A program made the position numbers and the translations under genes. The notes under the pieces were generated by a model. The model was not told the DNA's origin. It searched no databases and saw nothing but the letters and a program-made list of their open reading frames with translations. Below, one piece after another: positions 43,184 to 55,054 of a stretch of DNA of 64,000 nt; positions within the stretch are counted from its first letter, which is position 1; each line of letters opens with the position of its first letter. Source of the stretch: Rhodocyclaceae bacterium (GTDB lineage Bacteria > Pseudomonadota > Gammaproteobacteria > Burkholderiales > Rhodocyclaceae); NCBI GenBank assembly GCA_016718525.1, contig JADKDD010000001.1, forward strand, positions 1,302,001 through 1,366,000, written 5' to 3'.

Positions 43184-44269
43184 ATGACCAATCGCTTGTT
43201 GATTCGCGTCAATTTGTTTAGAATCGAAGACATGAATCCGCCACGTTCGCACAGTGAATACCACTCCCGCGCAGAGTCGTTTATCGGCCTGACAGATTTG
43301 GCTCGGACACTTGGTCGCCCGCTCGACCCGATGTTGCGCCGGCACGGGTTTCCCGCAAACGTTTTAACGGATCCGGAAGCCATCATTTCATACAACGCAC
43401 TTTGTAAGTTGCTTGAAACCTGTGCCAATGAATGGGACTGCCCGGATTTCGGCTTGCGTTTGGCCAGACTGCAGAATCTGAACATTCTGGGTCCCGTGGG
43501 ACTTATTGCCCGCCTCTCGGATACGGTTGGCGACGCTTTAAAGGCTCTGCGCGACAGCATGATTATTCATTCGAACGGCTTTACCACGTCACTTGACGAA
43601 GGAAACATCAAGACGGGCGTCCCGGCATCAATCACCTATAGTCCCAAGCCAGGCTCTGACGCCGGTCGGCAGATGATTGAACTGGCTGTTGGGATCAGTA
43701 TGAATATTCTGGCGATGACATCCGGCATGCAGACATTCAAGCCGGTGCGAGTTGGATTCCAACATTCGGAACCACTCGATACGGCGCCAGCCAAACGTTT
43801 TTTTGGCGCACCGGTGCAATTCAACGAATTATCGAACAGCCTGTATTTTGACCCGGCGATCTTGGGACTGCCGACAGCGATTCGCGACACTGCTTACGCT
43901 CCGCTGATTCGCGCCTATTTTGACCAACTTAAACCGCAGATGGAGGACGACATCGTCAGCGTGACACGCCGATTGATCGAGAAAATGCTGTCTACCGGAC
44001 GTTGCTCGCGGGACTTCATTGCCGACTGTCTGCATCTTCATCCGCGCACCTTCCAACGCCGCCTGGGCGATCAAGGCGTAACCTTCAATCAATTACTTGA
44101 CGATCACCGCAGATCACTTGCATTGGATCTCATTTCACGTGGCAATGCCCCGCTCACGCAGGTTGCCGACACCTTGGGGTATGCCGACCAAAGCTCTTTT
44201 CACCAAGCATTCCGGCGATGGACGAAAACGACCCCCAGGAAATTTCGCCACAGCGGCGCCATGGCCTAG
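43184..44269 (+). CDS. AraC-family regulator (OruR-like)
   Basis: 361 residues. The N-terminal about 200 residues fit the arabinose-binding-type domain of OruR/ArgR-like AraC proteins (DPMLRRHGFP, PDFGLRLARLQ). The C-terminus has two helix-turn-helix units (FIADCLHLHPRTFQRRL; QVADTLGYADQSSFHQAF). It is divergent from the DUF3604 operon by 151 bp and probably controls it. Start ATG 43184; an internal ATG at 43232 is possible. Confidence 0.93.
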   Translation: MTNRLLIRVNLFRIEDMNPPRSHSEYHSRAESFIGLTDLARTLGRPLDPMLRRHGFPANVLTDPEAIISYNALCKLLETCANEWDCPDFGLRLARLQNLNILGPVGLIARLSDTVGDALKALRDSMIIHSNGFTTSLDEGNIKTGVPASITYSPKPGSDAGRQMIELAVGISMNILAMTSGMQTFKPVRVGFQHSEPLDTAPAKRFFGAPVQFNELSNSLYFDPAILGLPTAIRDTAYAPLIRAYFDQLKPQMEDDIVSVTRRLIEKMLSTGRCSRDFIADCLHLHPRTFQRRLGDQGVTFNQLLDDHRRSLALDLISRGNAPLTQVADTLGYADQSSFHQAFRRWTKTTPRKFRHSGAMA

Positions 44270-44315
44270 CGCTTTTTTTGGCGATGTAGTCGCGGACGAG
44301 TTGGTACGTCGTCCC

Positions 44316-44331
44316 GTCAGCACCAACTGAC
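44316..44331 (+). repeat. VGAD palindromic repeat, intergenic copy (exact)
   Basis: GTCAGCACCAACTGAC, 16/16, in the 197-bp gap between the AraC gene and the acyl-CoA ligase stop. An upstream GAGTTGGT (44299-44306) can also pair with ACCAACTC-like bases, giving a larger dyad. Confidence 0.8.
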
Positions 44332-44466
44332 AAAACTGCCCACCGGAACCAGAACGCGCTTGTGGCGCATCGGCGGCATCGACGTCGATCCGAGAACGGA
44401 TATCAAACGACCCAAGCCGACTGAATCCCGGCCCCAAAAATTCCGAATTTAAGGGCTGGAATTCGC

Positions 44467-46110
<1,644 letters not shown>

Positions 46111-46196
46111 CGGTCCACTCCTTGTCATTTGATTAGTTCACCTGATTTCAAAGTCGCGTCGCGCGCGAAGCGCAACTTAATCGTGTTCAACCCCAT

Positions 46197-47633
46197 TTAA
46201 GCCGCTTGGCTCCCCATCACTGCCTTGGTTTCGAGAAACTCATCAATCCCGGCGGCGCCCCACTCGCGCCCGCTACCGGACTGCTTGTAGCCGCCAAACG
46301 GGGCTGCTGGATCAACACCGGCGCCGTTGAGGTGCACCATACCGGTACGCAAACGTTTGGCCACACTGCGGGCACGATCTACCGTTCCGCCATAAACATA
46401 CCCGGACAGGCCATACACCGTATCGTTGGCCATGCGTATCGCATCTTCCTCAGTCTTGTAAGGAATGATGGTCAATACTGGTCCGAAAATCTCTTCACGG
46501 GCAATCGTCATGTCATTCGTCGCACGACTAAAAATCGTCGGTCTGGCGTAGTAACCGCGCGTCATGCCTTCGACGCGCCCTGTCCCGCCGGCAATCAGCT
46601 TGGCACCTTCGCTGATACCCTTGTCGATCAAAGCTTGGACGCGCTGAAACTGCCGCTCGTTGGCAATCGGACCGGTGGTAGTGGTCGGTGCCTGCGGATC
46701 GCCGACGACAACGCCAGCCAGAGCGGCCACCGCAATTTTCTCGACTTCATCGATGCGACCAGCCGGCACGAACATCCGCGACGGCGCGTTGCAGCTTTGT
46801 CCGGTATTGCCCATCATGGCCACTACGCCATGGGTTACGGCTGCATTCAAATCGGCATCATCAAGAATGATATTGGCTGACTTGCCGCCGAGTTCGAGCG
46901 ACACCACCTTGATTGTGTTGGCGGCATTGGCCGCGACCGACGATCCGGCGCGGGTCGAGCCCGTAAGCGAAACCATATCGACCAACGGATGTGATGACAT
47001 CAAGGGACCGATCTTGGCGCCATCACCATGAATCATGTTGAACACCCCGGCAGGTACGCCTGCCTCGTGCAAAATCTCGGCAAATATCTGTGACGAAAAC
47101 GGCGCCAGCTCGCTCGGTTTCAATACCATCGTACAGCCGGTGAGCAGCGCAGGTGCAACCTTGCACACCACCTGATTCATCGGCCAGTTCCATGGCGTAA
47201 TCAATGCGCAAACGCCGACTGGCTCCTTGACCAGCAGGGTCGTGCCCTGGACGGTCTCAAACGGATAGTTCTGGGCGACTGCCAAGGTGGTTTGCAGATG
47301 CCACAAGCCGATCGGAGCCTGTACTGGAATCGCCAGATTTTGCATTGGCGCGCCCATTTCCTCAGAAATTGCAGCCGCCATGTCCCCGATGCGGCGCTCG
47401 TAAATGCCGGCAATACGAGTCAGCAGGTCCATGCGCGATTGCAACGTGGTTTGCGAGAAAGTGGCGAACGCCTTATGTGCAGCAGCCACTGCCATCTCAA
47501 CGTCAGCCGCGCTACCCATGAGGATGCTGCCGGCAATTTCTTCGGTGGCCGGATTAATCACATTGCATGGCATTGCGCCGGCCGCCGGTGCAACCCATTT
47601 TCCGTCGATATAGAACTGGTGATAAGTGCGCAT
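46197..47633 (-). CDS. NAD(P)-dependent aldehyde dehydrogenase
   Basis: 478 residues. ALDH superfamily: TPWNWPMNQVVCKVAPAL, LTGSTRAGSSVA, Glu in LELGGKSANI and catalytic Cys in NTGQSCNAPSR. It oxidises an aldehyde to an acid, probably the substrate for the CoA ligase downstream. Divergent from the SulP gene by 191 bp. Confidence 0.93.
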   Translation of the reverse strand: MRTYHQFYIDGKWVAPAAGAMPCNVINPATEEIAGSILMGSAADVEMAVAAAHKAFATFSQTTLQSRMDLLTRIAGIYERRIGDMAAAISEEMGAPMQNLAIPVQAPIGLWHLQTTLAVAQNYPFETVQGTTLLVKEPVGVCALITPWNWPMNQVVCKVAPALLTGCTMVLKPSELAPFSSQIFAEILHEAGVPAGVFNMIHGDGAKIGPLMSSHPLVDMVSLTGSTRAGSSVAANAANTIKVVSLELGGKSANIILDDADLNAAVTHGVVAMMGNTGQSCNAPSRMFVPAGRIDEVEKIAVAALAGVVVGDPQAPTTTTGPIANERQFQRVQALIDKGISEGAKLIAGGTGRVEGMTRGYYARPTIFSRATNDMTIAREEIFGPVLTIIPYKTEEDAIRMANDTVYGLSGYVYGGTVDRARSVAKRLRTGMVHLNGAGVDPAAPFGGYKQSGSGREWGAAGIDEFLETKAVMGSQAA

Positions 47634-47824
47634 GCAAATTCTCCTCGGTGGTTAGCTGGTTATTTGTGTTGTCGGCAGTTTAACTGAGGTGCAATTGACT
47701 TGGTTACTTCCCAAGACTGGCATGCCGAACCACTTCGTTCTGACAGTCAGCGTAAAAAAATGCCGTGTCGACTTGAGGCGACGGGCTGTCCGAAGCTTCG
47801 CGGAAGCACTAAGATGCTCCAGCC

Positions 47825-49648
47825 ATGACCACAGTCGACAAGTCACCGATGACCACTCGTCCAATCGACGCATCGCTAAACGTCTCGCGTCGCGAATGGT
47901 CGCGCTGGATTCCCGGATTGCACTTGTTCAGGCGCTACGATCCTTCCTGGTTTCGTCACGACCTCTTCGCCGGGCTTGTGCTCACCGCCATGCTCGTGCC
48001 GGTCGGTATTGCGTATGCCGAGGCATCCGGCGTGCCCGGGATATACGGCCTTTACGCCACAATCGTACCACTCATCGCCTACGCACTATTCGGCCCAAGC
48101 AGGATTCTGGTCATCGGTCCCGACTCATCACTGGCTGCAGTCATTCTCGCCGTAATCCTGCCACTCTCTGCGGGTGATCCGATGCGTGCCGTCTCGCTGG
48201 CCGGAATGATGGCCATCGTCTCCGGTCTGGTGTGCATCGCTGCGGGTATTGCGCGGCTCGGTTTTGTCACTGAATTACTTTCCAAGCCGATCCGCTACGG
48301 TTACATGAATGGGATCGCGCTCACCGTGCTTCTCAGCCAGGTTCCTAAATTGCTCGGTTTTTCGGTCAAGGCGGAAGGACCACTGCAACAGGTGCAGGCA
48401 ATCTTCACTGGGGTACTTGCAGGACAGACGAACCTGACCACCTTCGGGATTGGCGCGGGTTCGCTCGTTGTGATTCTTGTCCTGGCGCGTTTTCCCCGCT
48501 TGCCGGGTATCCTGATTGCCGTCGTAGCAGCCACGCTTCTGGTCGGAATTTTTGATCTCGACACGAATGCCGGCGTTGTGGTCCTCGGTTCCTTGCCACA
48601 GGGACTACCCGAACTGGCTTTCCCGGTCATCTTCTATGATGACCTGAAACCAATCCTGATTGGCGGGGTGGCAGTCGCACTGGTTTCCTTCGCTGATACG
48701 AGCGTGCTTTCCCGCACCTACGCGGCACGTCTGGGTCAGCGAGTGGACCCGAATCAAGAGATGGTCGGGCTTGGCGCTGCAAACCTCGCCGCCGGGTTCT
48801 TTCAAGGGTTCCCCATCAGCAGCAGTGCGTCGCGCACGCCTGTGGCGGAGGCTGCAGGAGCCAAGTCTCAACTGACCAATGTGGTCGGCGCGGTTGCAAT
48901 CGCGTTACTGCTCATCTTTGCACCTGACCTGCTGCGCGATCTTCCAAGCGCCGCGCTCGCCGCCGTCGTCATCGCGGCAGCCATCGGGCTGATTGAGGTG
49001 GCCGATCTACGGCGCATTTATCGCATCCAGCAATGGGAATTCTGGCTGTCGATGGTTTGTTTCGCCGGGGTGGTGGTGCTGGGTGCGATTCAGGGCATCG
49101 TCCTCGCCATCGTGATTGCCGTCATTGAATTTCTGTGGGACGGTTGGCGCCCATATTCGGCAGTCTTGGGGAGAGTTGATGGCGTAAAGGGATACCATGA
49201 CATCACCCGCTACCCGAGTGCGCGGCGCGTTCCCGGCTTGGTCCTATTGCGCTGGGATGCGCCACTATTTTTTGCCAATGCAGCGCTTTTCCATGATCGC
49301 GTGCTGGACGCAGCCAGAAGTTCACCGACCAAGGTGAATTGGATAGTCGTGGCCGCAGAGCCGGTCACCAGCGTTGATATCACGGCCGCCGACATGATTG
49401 CCGAGCTTGACCACGAACTCAATGCGTTGGGTATCGACCTTTGCTTTGCCGAGATGAAGGACCCGGTCAAGGACAAACTGAAGCGCTTTGGACTTTTCAA
49501 ACAGCTTGGCGAAACCAGTTTTTTCGCAACAGTGGGCCAGGCAGTGAACGACTATCTGGAGACCTACCCAGTCGAGTGGACAGACTGGGAGGACCGCCAA
49601 ACCCAAGGTAATTCACACCAAATGGATGTTTCCGGAAACGACCAGTAG
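47825..49648 (+). CDS. SulP-family anion permease with STAS domain
   Basis: 607 residues. Membrane part of about 12 helices (about 35-470): the signature VPVGIAYAEASGVPGIYGLYA is characteristic of SLC26/SulP carriers, as is GIIPISSSASRTPVAE-like loop GFPISSSASRTPVAE. A cytoplasmic STAS domain (about 490-590; LRWDAPLFFANA, WIVVAAEPVTSVDITA) follows. Sulfate, bicarbonate or dicarboxylate transport is possible. Confidence 0.93.
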   Translation: MTTVDKSPMTTRPIDASLNVSRREWSRWIPGLHLFRRYDPSWFRHDLFAGLVLTAMLVPVGIAYAEASGVPGIYGLYATIVPLIAYALFGPSRILVIGPDSSLAAVILAVILPLSAGDPMRAVSLAGMMAIVSGLVCIAAGIARLGFVTELLSKPIRYGYMNGIALTVLLSQVPKLLGFSVKAEGPLQQVQAIFTGVLAGQTNLTTFGIGAGSLVVILVLARFPRLPGILIAVVAATLLVGIFDLDTNAGVVVLGSLPQGLPELAFPVIFYDDLKPILIGGVAVALVSFADTSVLSRTYAARLGQRVDPNQEMVGLGAANLAAGFFQGFPISSSASRTPVAEAAGAKSQLTNVVGAVAIALLLIFAPDLLRDLPSAALAAVVIAAAIGLIEVADLRRIYRIQQWEFWLSMVCFAGVVVLGAIQGIVLAIVIAVIEFLWDGWRPYSAVLGRVDGVKGYHDITRYPSARRVPGLVLLRWDAPLFFANAALFHDRVLDAARSSPTKVNWIVVAAEPVTSVDITAADMIAELDHELNALGIDLCFAEMKDPVKDKLKRFGLFKQLGETSFFATVGQAVNDYLETYPVEWTDWEDRQTQGNSHQMDVSGNDQ

Positions 49649-49668
49649 CTTAGCGCGCATACATTACC

Positions 49669-50874
49669 TTATCCGCGACGCTCTGTTGGCTTGCGCGCGT
49701 ACCAGTAGACGCTGAACACCTGCAACACTACCAGCACGCCAAAGCTGGCACGATAAGCCGTCGAGCGATCCAGATTCATCCCCATCAGCAGATCGATCAC
49801 TGCACCAAAACCCCACTGCACACCGAAGGCACCAGCAAACGCGCAAAGGTTCAAGGCCGTATTGACGCGACCAGACAAGTCAGGAGGAAAATGTTCCTGT
49901 AGCAATACATAGGCAAGGTTGCCGACAGAAAACACCAAGCCAATCAAAGCCCAACCGATTTGCGGTGACAAAAACTGCAGTATCAACCCTGCATTGATGA
50001 TCACTCCGCTAATCATGCCGGCGAGGAATAAATGCGATGGCATTACGCCAAGGCGCTTGAGCGGTTGCACCAACAGAGCGACAAGTAAAAAGCCACTCAG
50101 CATTGCCACGCCGGCCAATAACAAATGTTCCGCCGCCGCGGTACGCGACAGACCATTCACCTGCATTAACCAGGGCACGGCCCACAGCCCCTGCATGGCC
50201 ATGAAACCGCCGACAACCATCGTGGTCTGTGGTGCGTAACGCCAAAATGTCGCGCTTTGCAAAATGCCAACAAGACCGCGCAGTTGTGCTGCCAGTGGCT
50301 CGTCGGTACTGACTTTGGATTTTTCCGGCGTGGTGAAGATCGCCAATGCCGCCAGCAAACAAAAGACAGCGAGTGCAATAAAAATGCCACGCCAGCCAAG
50401 CAATGGCAGCGCCAAGGTCAATGGTGTGGTAGCAGTCAACGCACCGGCGCCGCCGGCAGCCATTACAGCGGCATTTAGCGAGGCTTGACGTTCAGCCGGG
50501 AAAGTCAGCGAGAAGACTTTGAATGAAGCCATCAGGCAGGCCGAAACACCCAATCCGATCAGGGCGCGCGCGACGACCAGGTCACCCAGACTTTGGCCAT
50601 GGGCAAATAACGCACAACCAGCGGCTGCCACAAGCAAAAGTCCAGATTCGACACGGCGCGGCCCATAACGGTCAAGCAAAAGCCCGAGTGGAAGCTGAAA
50701 CAGGCCAAACGCCAGCAAATAGGCTGACGTCAGCAGGCCAAGCGCGCTCGCGGAAATCCCCAATGATTGAGTCAGTTCCGGAGCGATGACGGCATTGACG
50801 TTGCGCAACAGGTAAGACAGGAAGTACCCGGCAGCAAACGGGAGAAATATTCTCCACCATGGGTTGGTCGTCAT
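49669..50874 (-). CDS. MFS transporter
   Basis: 401 residues, 12 predicted TM helices. The loop between TM2 and TM3 has LLLDRYGPRRVESGLLL (MFS motif A, G-x-x-x-D-R-x-G-x-R). Substrate not recognisable. Convergent with the SulP gene at 20 bp. Confidence 0.92.
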   Translation of the reverse strand: MTTNPWWRIFLPFAAGYFLSYLLRNVNAVIAPELTQSLGISASALGLLTSAYLLAFGLFQLPLGLLLDRYGPRRVESGLLLVAAAGCALFAHGQSLGDLVVARALIGLGVSACLMASFKVFSLTFPAERQASLNAAVMAAGGAGALTATTPLTLALPLLGWRGIFIALAVFCLLAALAIFTTPEKSKVSTDEPLAAQLRGLVGILQSATFWRYAPQTTMVVGGFMAMQGLWAVPWLMQVNGLSRTAAAEHLLLAGVAMLSGFLLVALLVQPLKRLGVMPSHLFLAGMISGVIINAGLILQFLSPQIGWALIGLVFSVGNLAYVLLQEHFPPDLSGRVNTALNLCAFAGAFGVQWGFGAVIDLLMGMNLDRSTAYRASFGVLVVLQVFSVYWYARKPTERRG

Positions 50875-51226
50875 ATCAAGGCAACATCATGCCGACCGGA
50901 TATATCTCCCTGGCACCGCTCAACCCGACGTGATGCAGGCCAACGGGGACTGACAACAGGTGATCTCTGGAGCATGAACACAGTATCCCTAAGGTACCAA
51001 TCCTGGTCAATGCCAGGATTCCTTCTCACACTCGCGTAATGCAATGATTTTGTGCTTGGTCACATCCCATTGAATCCATTACTAGCGAAATCAAATGTCT
51101 TCTAACATTCAGAGTCCAAACGAAGCGCACTTTCAATGAACGCATTGCGGCCACCGCCCCGCTGGCGGGGAAGATCCATCCGTTTGCTAAAGTCCACCCC
51201 TGTGTCAATAGCAAAAGGGACGCCCA
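50875..51226. other. Intergenic region upstream of 3-hydroxybutyrate dehydrogenase
   Basis: 352 bp, no supportable gene. It contains a CCCCGC/GCGGGG hairpin (51157-51170). No matching consensus promoter found with confidence. Confidence 0.5.
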
Positions 51227-52009
51227 ATGAAACTATTGAATAAAGTTGCCATCGTTACCGGCGCTGCCAGCGGTATCGGCAAGGGGATTGCCACTTGCTT
51301 TGCTCGCGAGGGCGCCATGCTTGCCATTGCTGACCTAAACCACGATGCCGCGAACGCTACAGCCCGGGAGATCAACGCGGCAGGCGGCAAGGCGATGAGC
51401 GTAATGATGAATGTTTGCGACGAGTCGTCAGTCAATGCCGGCGTTGCTGCAGTCGTCGCCAACTTCGGCGGCGTCGACATCCTGGTGAGTAATGCCGGTA
51501 TTCAAATCGTGCACCCGATTGAAGATTTTCCGTTCGCCGACTGGAAGAAGATGCTGGCAATCCACCTTGACGGTGCCTTCCTGATGACCAAGGCCTGCTT
51601 GCCTCACATGTATAAATCCGGGCGTGGCGGCAGTGTGATCTACATGGGATCCGTCCACTCAAAAGAGGCATCAATTCTGAAGGCGCCTTATGTAACCGCC
51701 AAACATGGTTTGATCGGCCTGTGCAAGGTCTTAGCCAAGGAAGGCGCAATGCATGGCGTGCGCGCCAACGTGATTTGCCCTGGTTTCGTTCGCACGCCAC
51801 TGGTAGACAAACAAATCCCAGAACAGGCAAAGGCGCTGAATATCACCGAACAGGAGGTGATCAAAAATGTAATGCTCAAACAGACAGTGGATGGCGAGTT
51901 CACCAGTGTCGAGGACGTGGCCGAGGCAACCTTGTTTTGCGCGGCCTTTCCGTCAAACGCGATGACCGGACAGTCGTTTGTGGTCAGCCACGGTTGGTTC
52001 ATGCAGTAG
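51227..52009 (+). CDS. bdhA: D-3-hydroxybutyrate dehydrogenase (SDR)
   Basis: 260 residues. Classical short-chain dehydrogenase: VTGAASGIGKGIA (NAD site), NAG in VSNAGIQ, catalytic Tyr-x3-Lys in YVTAKHG with the S in MGSVHSK. The C-terminal end (NVMLKQTVDGEFT, AMTGQSFVVSHGWFMQ) is the pattern of 3-hydroxybutyrate dehydrogenases. It interconverts 3-hydroxybutyrate and acetoacetate, as in PHB turnover. Confidence 0.92.
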   Translation: MKLLNKVAIVTGAASGIGKGIATCFAREGAMLAIADLNHDAANATAREINAAGGKAMSVMMNVCDESSVNAGVAAVVANFGGVDILVSNAGIQIVHPIEDFPFADWKKMLAIHLDGAFLMTKACLPHMYKSGRGGSVIYMGSVHSKEASILKAPYVTAKHGLIGLCKVLAKEGAMHGVRANVICPGFVRTPLVDKQIPEQAKALNITEQEVIKNVMLKQTVDGEFTSVEDVAEATLFCAAFPSNAMTGQSFVVSHGWFMQ

Positions 52010-52305
52010 TTATCTTTTTGCCGCAGCACGGAAGGTGTTCACAAACGTCTGCCAGTGGCACTCGCGTTCACGAAAAAACGACAGTCGATTTTCCAGCATC
52101 CGGTTGGCTTGACTTCTTTCGTGGTCAGAGTACCGACTGAAAACGTCCGGTTGAAGTTCAGTGACGAACCGCGCACCCGGACGAACCGCCACCACCGTTG
52201 TTCAGTATCATGCACTCGCAACTTGCGTCAGCACATGGATAGAGACCGGTAAATCCCGCTTGCGCTGCACTTGCGGGGAAAGCGAAACGACAAAGGACAA
52301 CTCGC
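52010..52305. other. Intergenic region before the MscS-family gene
   Basis: 296 bp; no gene, repeat copy or clear terminator seen. Confidence 0.5.
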
Positions 52306-54876
52306 GTGATCTCAAGGAAATACTTCAACTCATTACTGCGCACCGGGTTCGCGTTGTTCTTTCTGGTCAGCGGGATGCTGGTCACAATTTCTCCAGCCTT
52401 GGGGCAATCACCGCTCAGCATGGCGGGAAAGCTTTCCGCATCCCCCAATGCTGCGGCGTCAGCTGCCGATGCCCCGGATCGACTAACGCCAGATGACTTG
52501 CGCCTGCGCCAAAAAGAGATCGCCAATGAAATCTCGGCATACGAAACAAGCAAGGTACCTGATGGCATTACCACTGGCGAACGCACGCGCCAGTTGCGAG
52601 TGCTGACATTCATCGCCTTTAATTATCAAAACCACCTGAATGCCCTGACCAGGCAAATTGAAATTCGACGCTTGAGCGCGGAAGCTGACAGAGAGCGAAC
52701 CGAGTGGGCCGGATTTACCGAACCGCCACCCTATTCAATCAGGATGGTCGATGGTCTCAATAGTGAGTTGCAGCGTCGTATGCTGGATAAGCAGACCGCC
52801 GATGCGCAAATCAAAATCATCGAAGGCCGGATTCAGGCAGCGCGCAATGCCCTCAAAAAAACCAGTGAAGCCATGCGTCTCGCTCAAGAGAAAGTCGAAC
52901 GTTCGGGCCAGAATGTGTCTGAGGCAGAGCGCTGGCGACTGGCACAAGTAAAGCTCGACGAACGTTCGGCCATCACCTACTTGAGTGCATTGGTGGCGGC
53001 CCGCGAAGCAGCACAGTCCGACCAGGAGGAAGTCGAAAAGTCAGTCCGATTTGCGGCGAAAAAACTGAAGCTTGCGGAAGCGCAGGTGGCCTTCAACGCC
53101 GACGATCTCGCCAGCCTTCTCGCGCGGATTGAAGAAAAACAAACGCAGACATTGGCATCACTGGCAAGCGCCAATAGTGACCTTGACGCGGCCACAAAGC
53201 AGGCTGATGAATCGGCAAAACGACTTGACAGTGCTCGTAGCGGAATAACCACCACGCAAAGCAGCCTGACCCAGGCACGTGCCTCGCTTCAAGCCGCCGA
53301 AGCAGAAGCCGAACTCGCCAAGAAATCCGCTGGCCTGCTTGACAAGATAAATCCGTTTTCGGGTACATCGATCCGGAATCAAATAAAGAAGTTGCAGCAA
53401 CAAGTCGGGGTATTGGAAACCCGACTGAAGCTGGCACGCGAGGATCTCACACGCCTCGATAGGGAATCCGCGTTGGCTTCAGCGCGCCAGCGCAACGCAA
53501 CAATCGTCAGTGACCTTGCCAACAACCGATTGGCGCTACTCGAAGTCGAGCGCGCCTTTTGGGAAATGCGCTATGCCGCCCACCAAGCGGGACCAGGAGT
53601 TTCAGACAAGCGTCGGTTGCTGGCCGAGCGTAGTCAGGAAATGCTGACCGTCCTTGCGCCACGGGCGCGACAGTTACGCAGCGATCTGGATGCAAATGTG
53701 AGCCAGATTCTGAGCGAACAGGAATCGGTGGCGAACCCCAGCGATGCACGCGATGCCTTGTTTCACGGGCAAATTTTAGCCATGCTTACCGCCCGCGAAC
53801 ACGCTTACCGGCAGAGTGTGAGCGAAATCGGCGACCTGCAACAAATGCTGCAGCGCGTTGTCGCCGAGGATGCGTCGAGGAAAGCCAATATGAGCCCCAC
53901 CGAGCGGTTGTCGCATTGGTGGGAAGTTATCCGTGACGGCGCACAAACAGCCTGGCGCTTTGAAATATTCACCGTGGAAGACACCATCGAGGTTGATGGC
54001 CGGAAAATCACCGGAAGTCGAGGAATTACTGTTGGCAAAATCTTGCAGAGCATCTTGCTTGTGGTGATTGGTTACTTCGTCATCAACCTGTTGACCAAGC
54101 TTTTGATTGGTTTAGCCGCCCGTCGACTAAAGATCGATCCAATGGAGGCCAACATTGCGCACAAGTGGATCATGACAGCAGCCACCGTCATTCTGGCGCT
54201 GATGGCCATGGAACTGTTGAAGATTCCGTTGGCGGCGTTCGCTTTCCTCGGTGGCGCGATTGCTATCGGTGCCGGTTTTGGCATGCAGACGTTGCTGAAG
54301 AATCTGATTAGCGGCTTGATGCTTCTGTTGGAGCGTCCATTCAAGATTAGAGACGTCGTTGAAGTCGGTGGAATTCGCGGTGAGATCACCGATATAAATA
54401 TCCGTTCCTGCACCATACGCAGCGTTACCGGGATCGAAACCTTGGTGCCCAACAGCACCTTTTTAGAGCAGAACGTGACCAACTGGACGCTTTCGAGCCA
54501 ACTCGTCCGCTACACCGTCAAGGTTGGTGTCGCTTATGGGGTAGACGTCGATGAGGTGGCCCGGTTGTTACGAGAAGTTGCCGAAAAGCATTCGGGAGTT
54601 CAGCGCGATCCGATACCTGAAGTCATTTTCGAAGACTTCGGCGACAACGCGCTGGTGTTTTCACTCAATGTCTGGCTTAACATCGGCCAGAATCACGTCC
54701 CGTCAAGGGTGGTGCTGAGTGAACTGCGCTTCATGATCAGCCACTGTTTCGCCGAACGCGGTATCGGCATTCCCTATCCACAACATGATGTGCATCTCGA
54801 TACTTCCGCGCCGCTTTCAGTGCGGGTGGTTCAGGATCAACCCGCCGATTCGACACCTCACCCGACAGCGGTGTAG
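52306..54876 (+). CDS. Large MscS-family mechanosensitive channel
   Basis: 856 residues from the GTG at 52306 (AAGGAC SD). Signal peptide 1-34 ends PALGQ. Residues about 65-540 are a long periplasmic coiled-coil region (KefA/MscK-like). TM helices at about 575-597 and 618-636, then the Gly/Ala-rich pore helix (FLGGAIAIGAGFGMQTL, about 645-675) and the cytoplasmic MscS beta domain (VVEVGGIRGEITDINIRSC, VPNSTFLEQNVTNW). It relieves turgor on osmotic downshock. Confidence 0.94.
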   Translation: MISRKYFNSLLRTGFALFFLVSGMLVTISPALGQSPLSMAGKLSASPNAAASAADAPDRLTPDDLRLRQKEIANEISAYETSKVPDGITTGERTRQLRVLTFIAFNYQNHLNALTRQIEIRRLSAEADRERTEWAGFTEPPPYSIRMVDGLNSELQRRMLDKQTADAQIKIIEGRIQAARNALKKTSEAMRLAQEKVERSGQNVSEAERWRLAQVKLDERSAITYLSALVAAREAAQSDQEEVEKSVRFAAKKLKLAEAQVAFNADDLASLLARIEEKQTQTLASLASANSDLDAATKQADESAKRLDSARSGITTTQSSLTQARASLQAAEAEAELAKKSAGLLDKINPFSGTSIRNQIKKLQQQVGVLETRLKLAREDLTRLDRESALASARQRNATIVSDLANNRLALLEVERAFWEMRYAAHQAGPGVSDKRRLLAERSQEMLTVLAPRARQLRSDLDANVSQILSEQESVANPSDARDALFHGQILAMLTAREHAYRQSVSEIGDLQQMLQRVVAEDASRKANMSPTERLSHWWEVIRDGAQTAWRFEIFTVEDTIEVDGRKITGSRGITVGKILQSILLVVIGYFVINLLTKLLIGLAARRLKIDPMEANIAHKWIMTAATVILALMAMELLKIPLAAFAFLGGAIAIGAGFGMQTLLKNLISGLMLLLERPFKIRDVVEVGGIRGEITDINIRSCTIRSVTGIETLVPNSTFLEQNVTNWTLSSQLVRYTVKVGVAYGVDVDEVARLLREVAEKHSGVQRDPIPEVIFEDFGDNALVFSLNVWLNIGQNHVPSRVVLSELRFMISHCFAERGIGIPYPQHDVHLDTSAPLSVRVVQDQPADSTPHPTAV

Positions 54877-54941
54877 CGATCCAATCCGTTCGGCAGGCCA
54901 GTCCTGTTATCGCGCGGGGTCATCTGTTGCAACGGCGTGTG

Positions 54942-54957
54942 GCCGGCACCAACTGAC
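54942..54957 (+). repeat. VGAD palindromic repeat, degenerate intergenic copy (14/16)
   Basis: GCCGGCACCAACTGAC, two mismatches, both in the 5' arm. Between the MscS gene and the repeat protein. The downstream CAAAA is shared with copy 44316. Confidence 0.6.
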
Positions 54958-55054
54958 AAAATTTTCTGCTGTCGCCACTGACCTCGCGATAGCGAGCGTT
55001 ATTATTCGCGCATTTATTTGTCAAACGGCGGCAACTATTTACGAGGATATCTTG

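Noticed and set aside
43033..43560. Upstream extension of the DUF3604 frame
   Set aside because: It overlaps the divergent AraC gene and has no signal peptide of its own.
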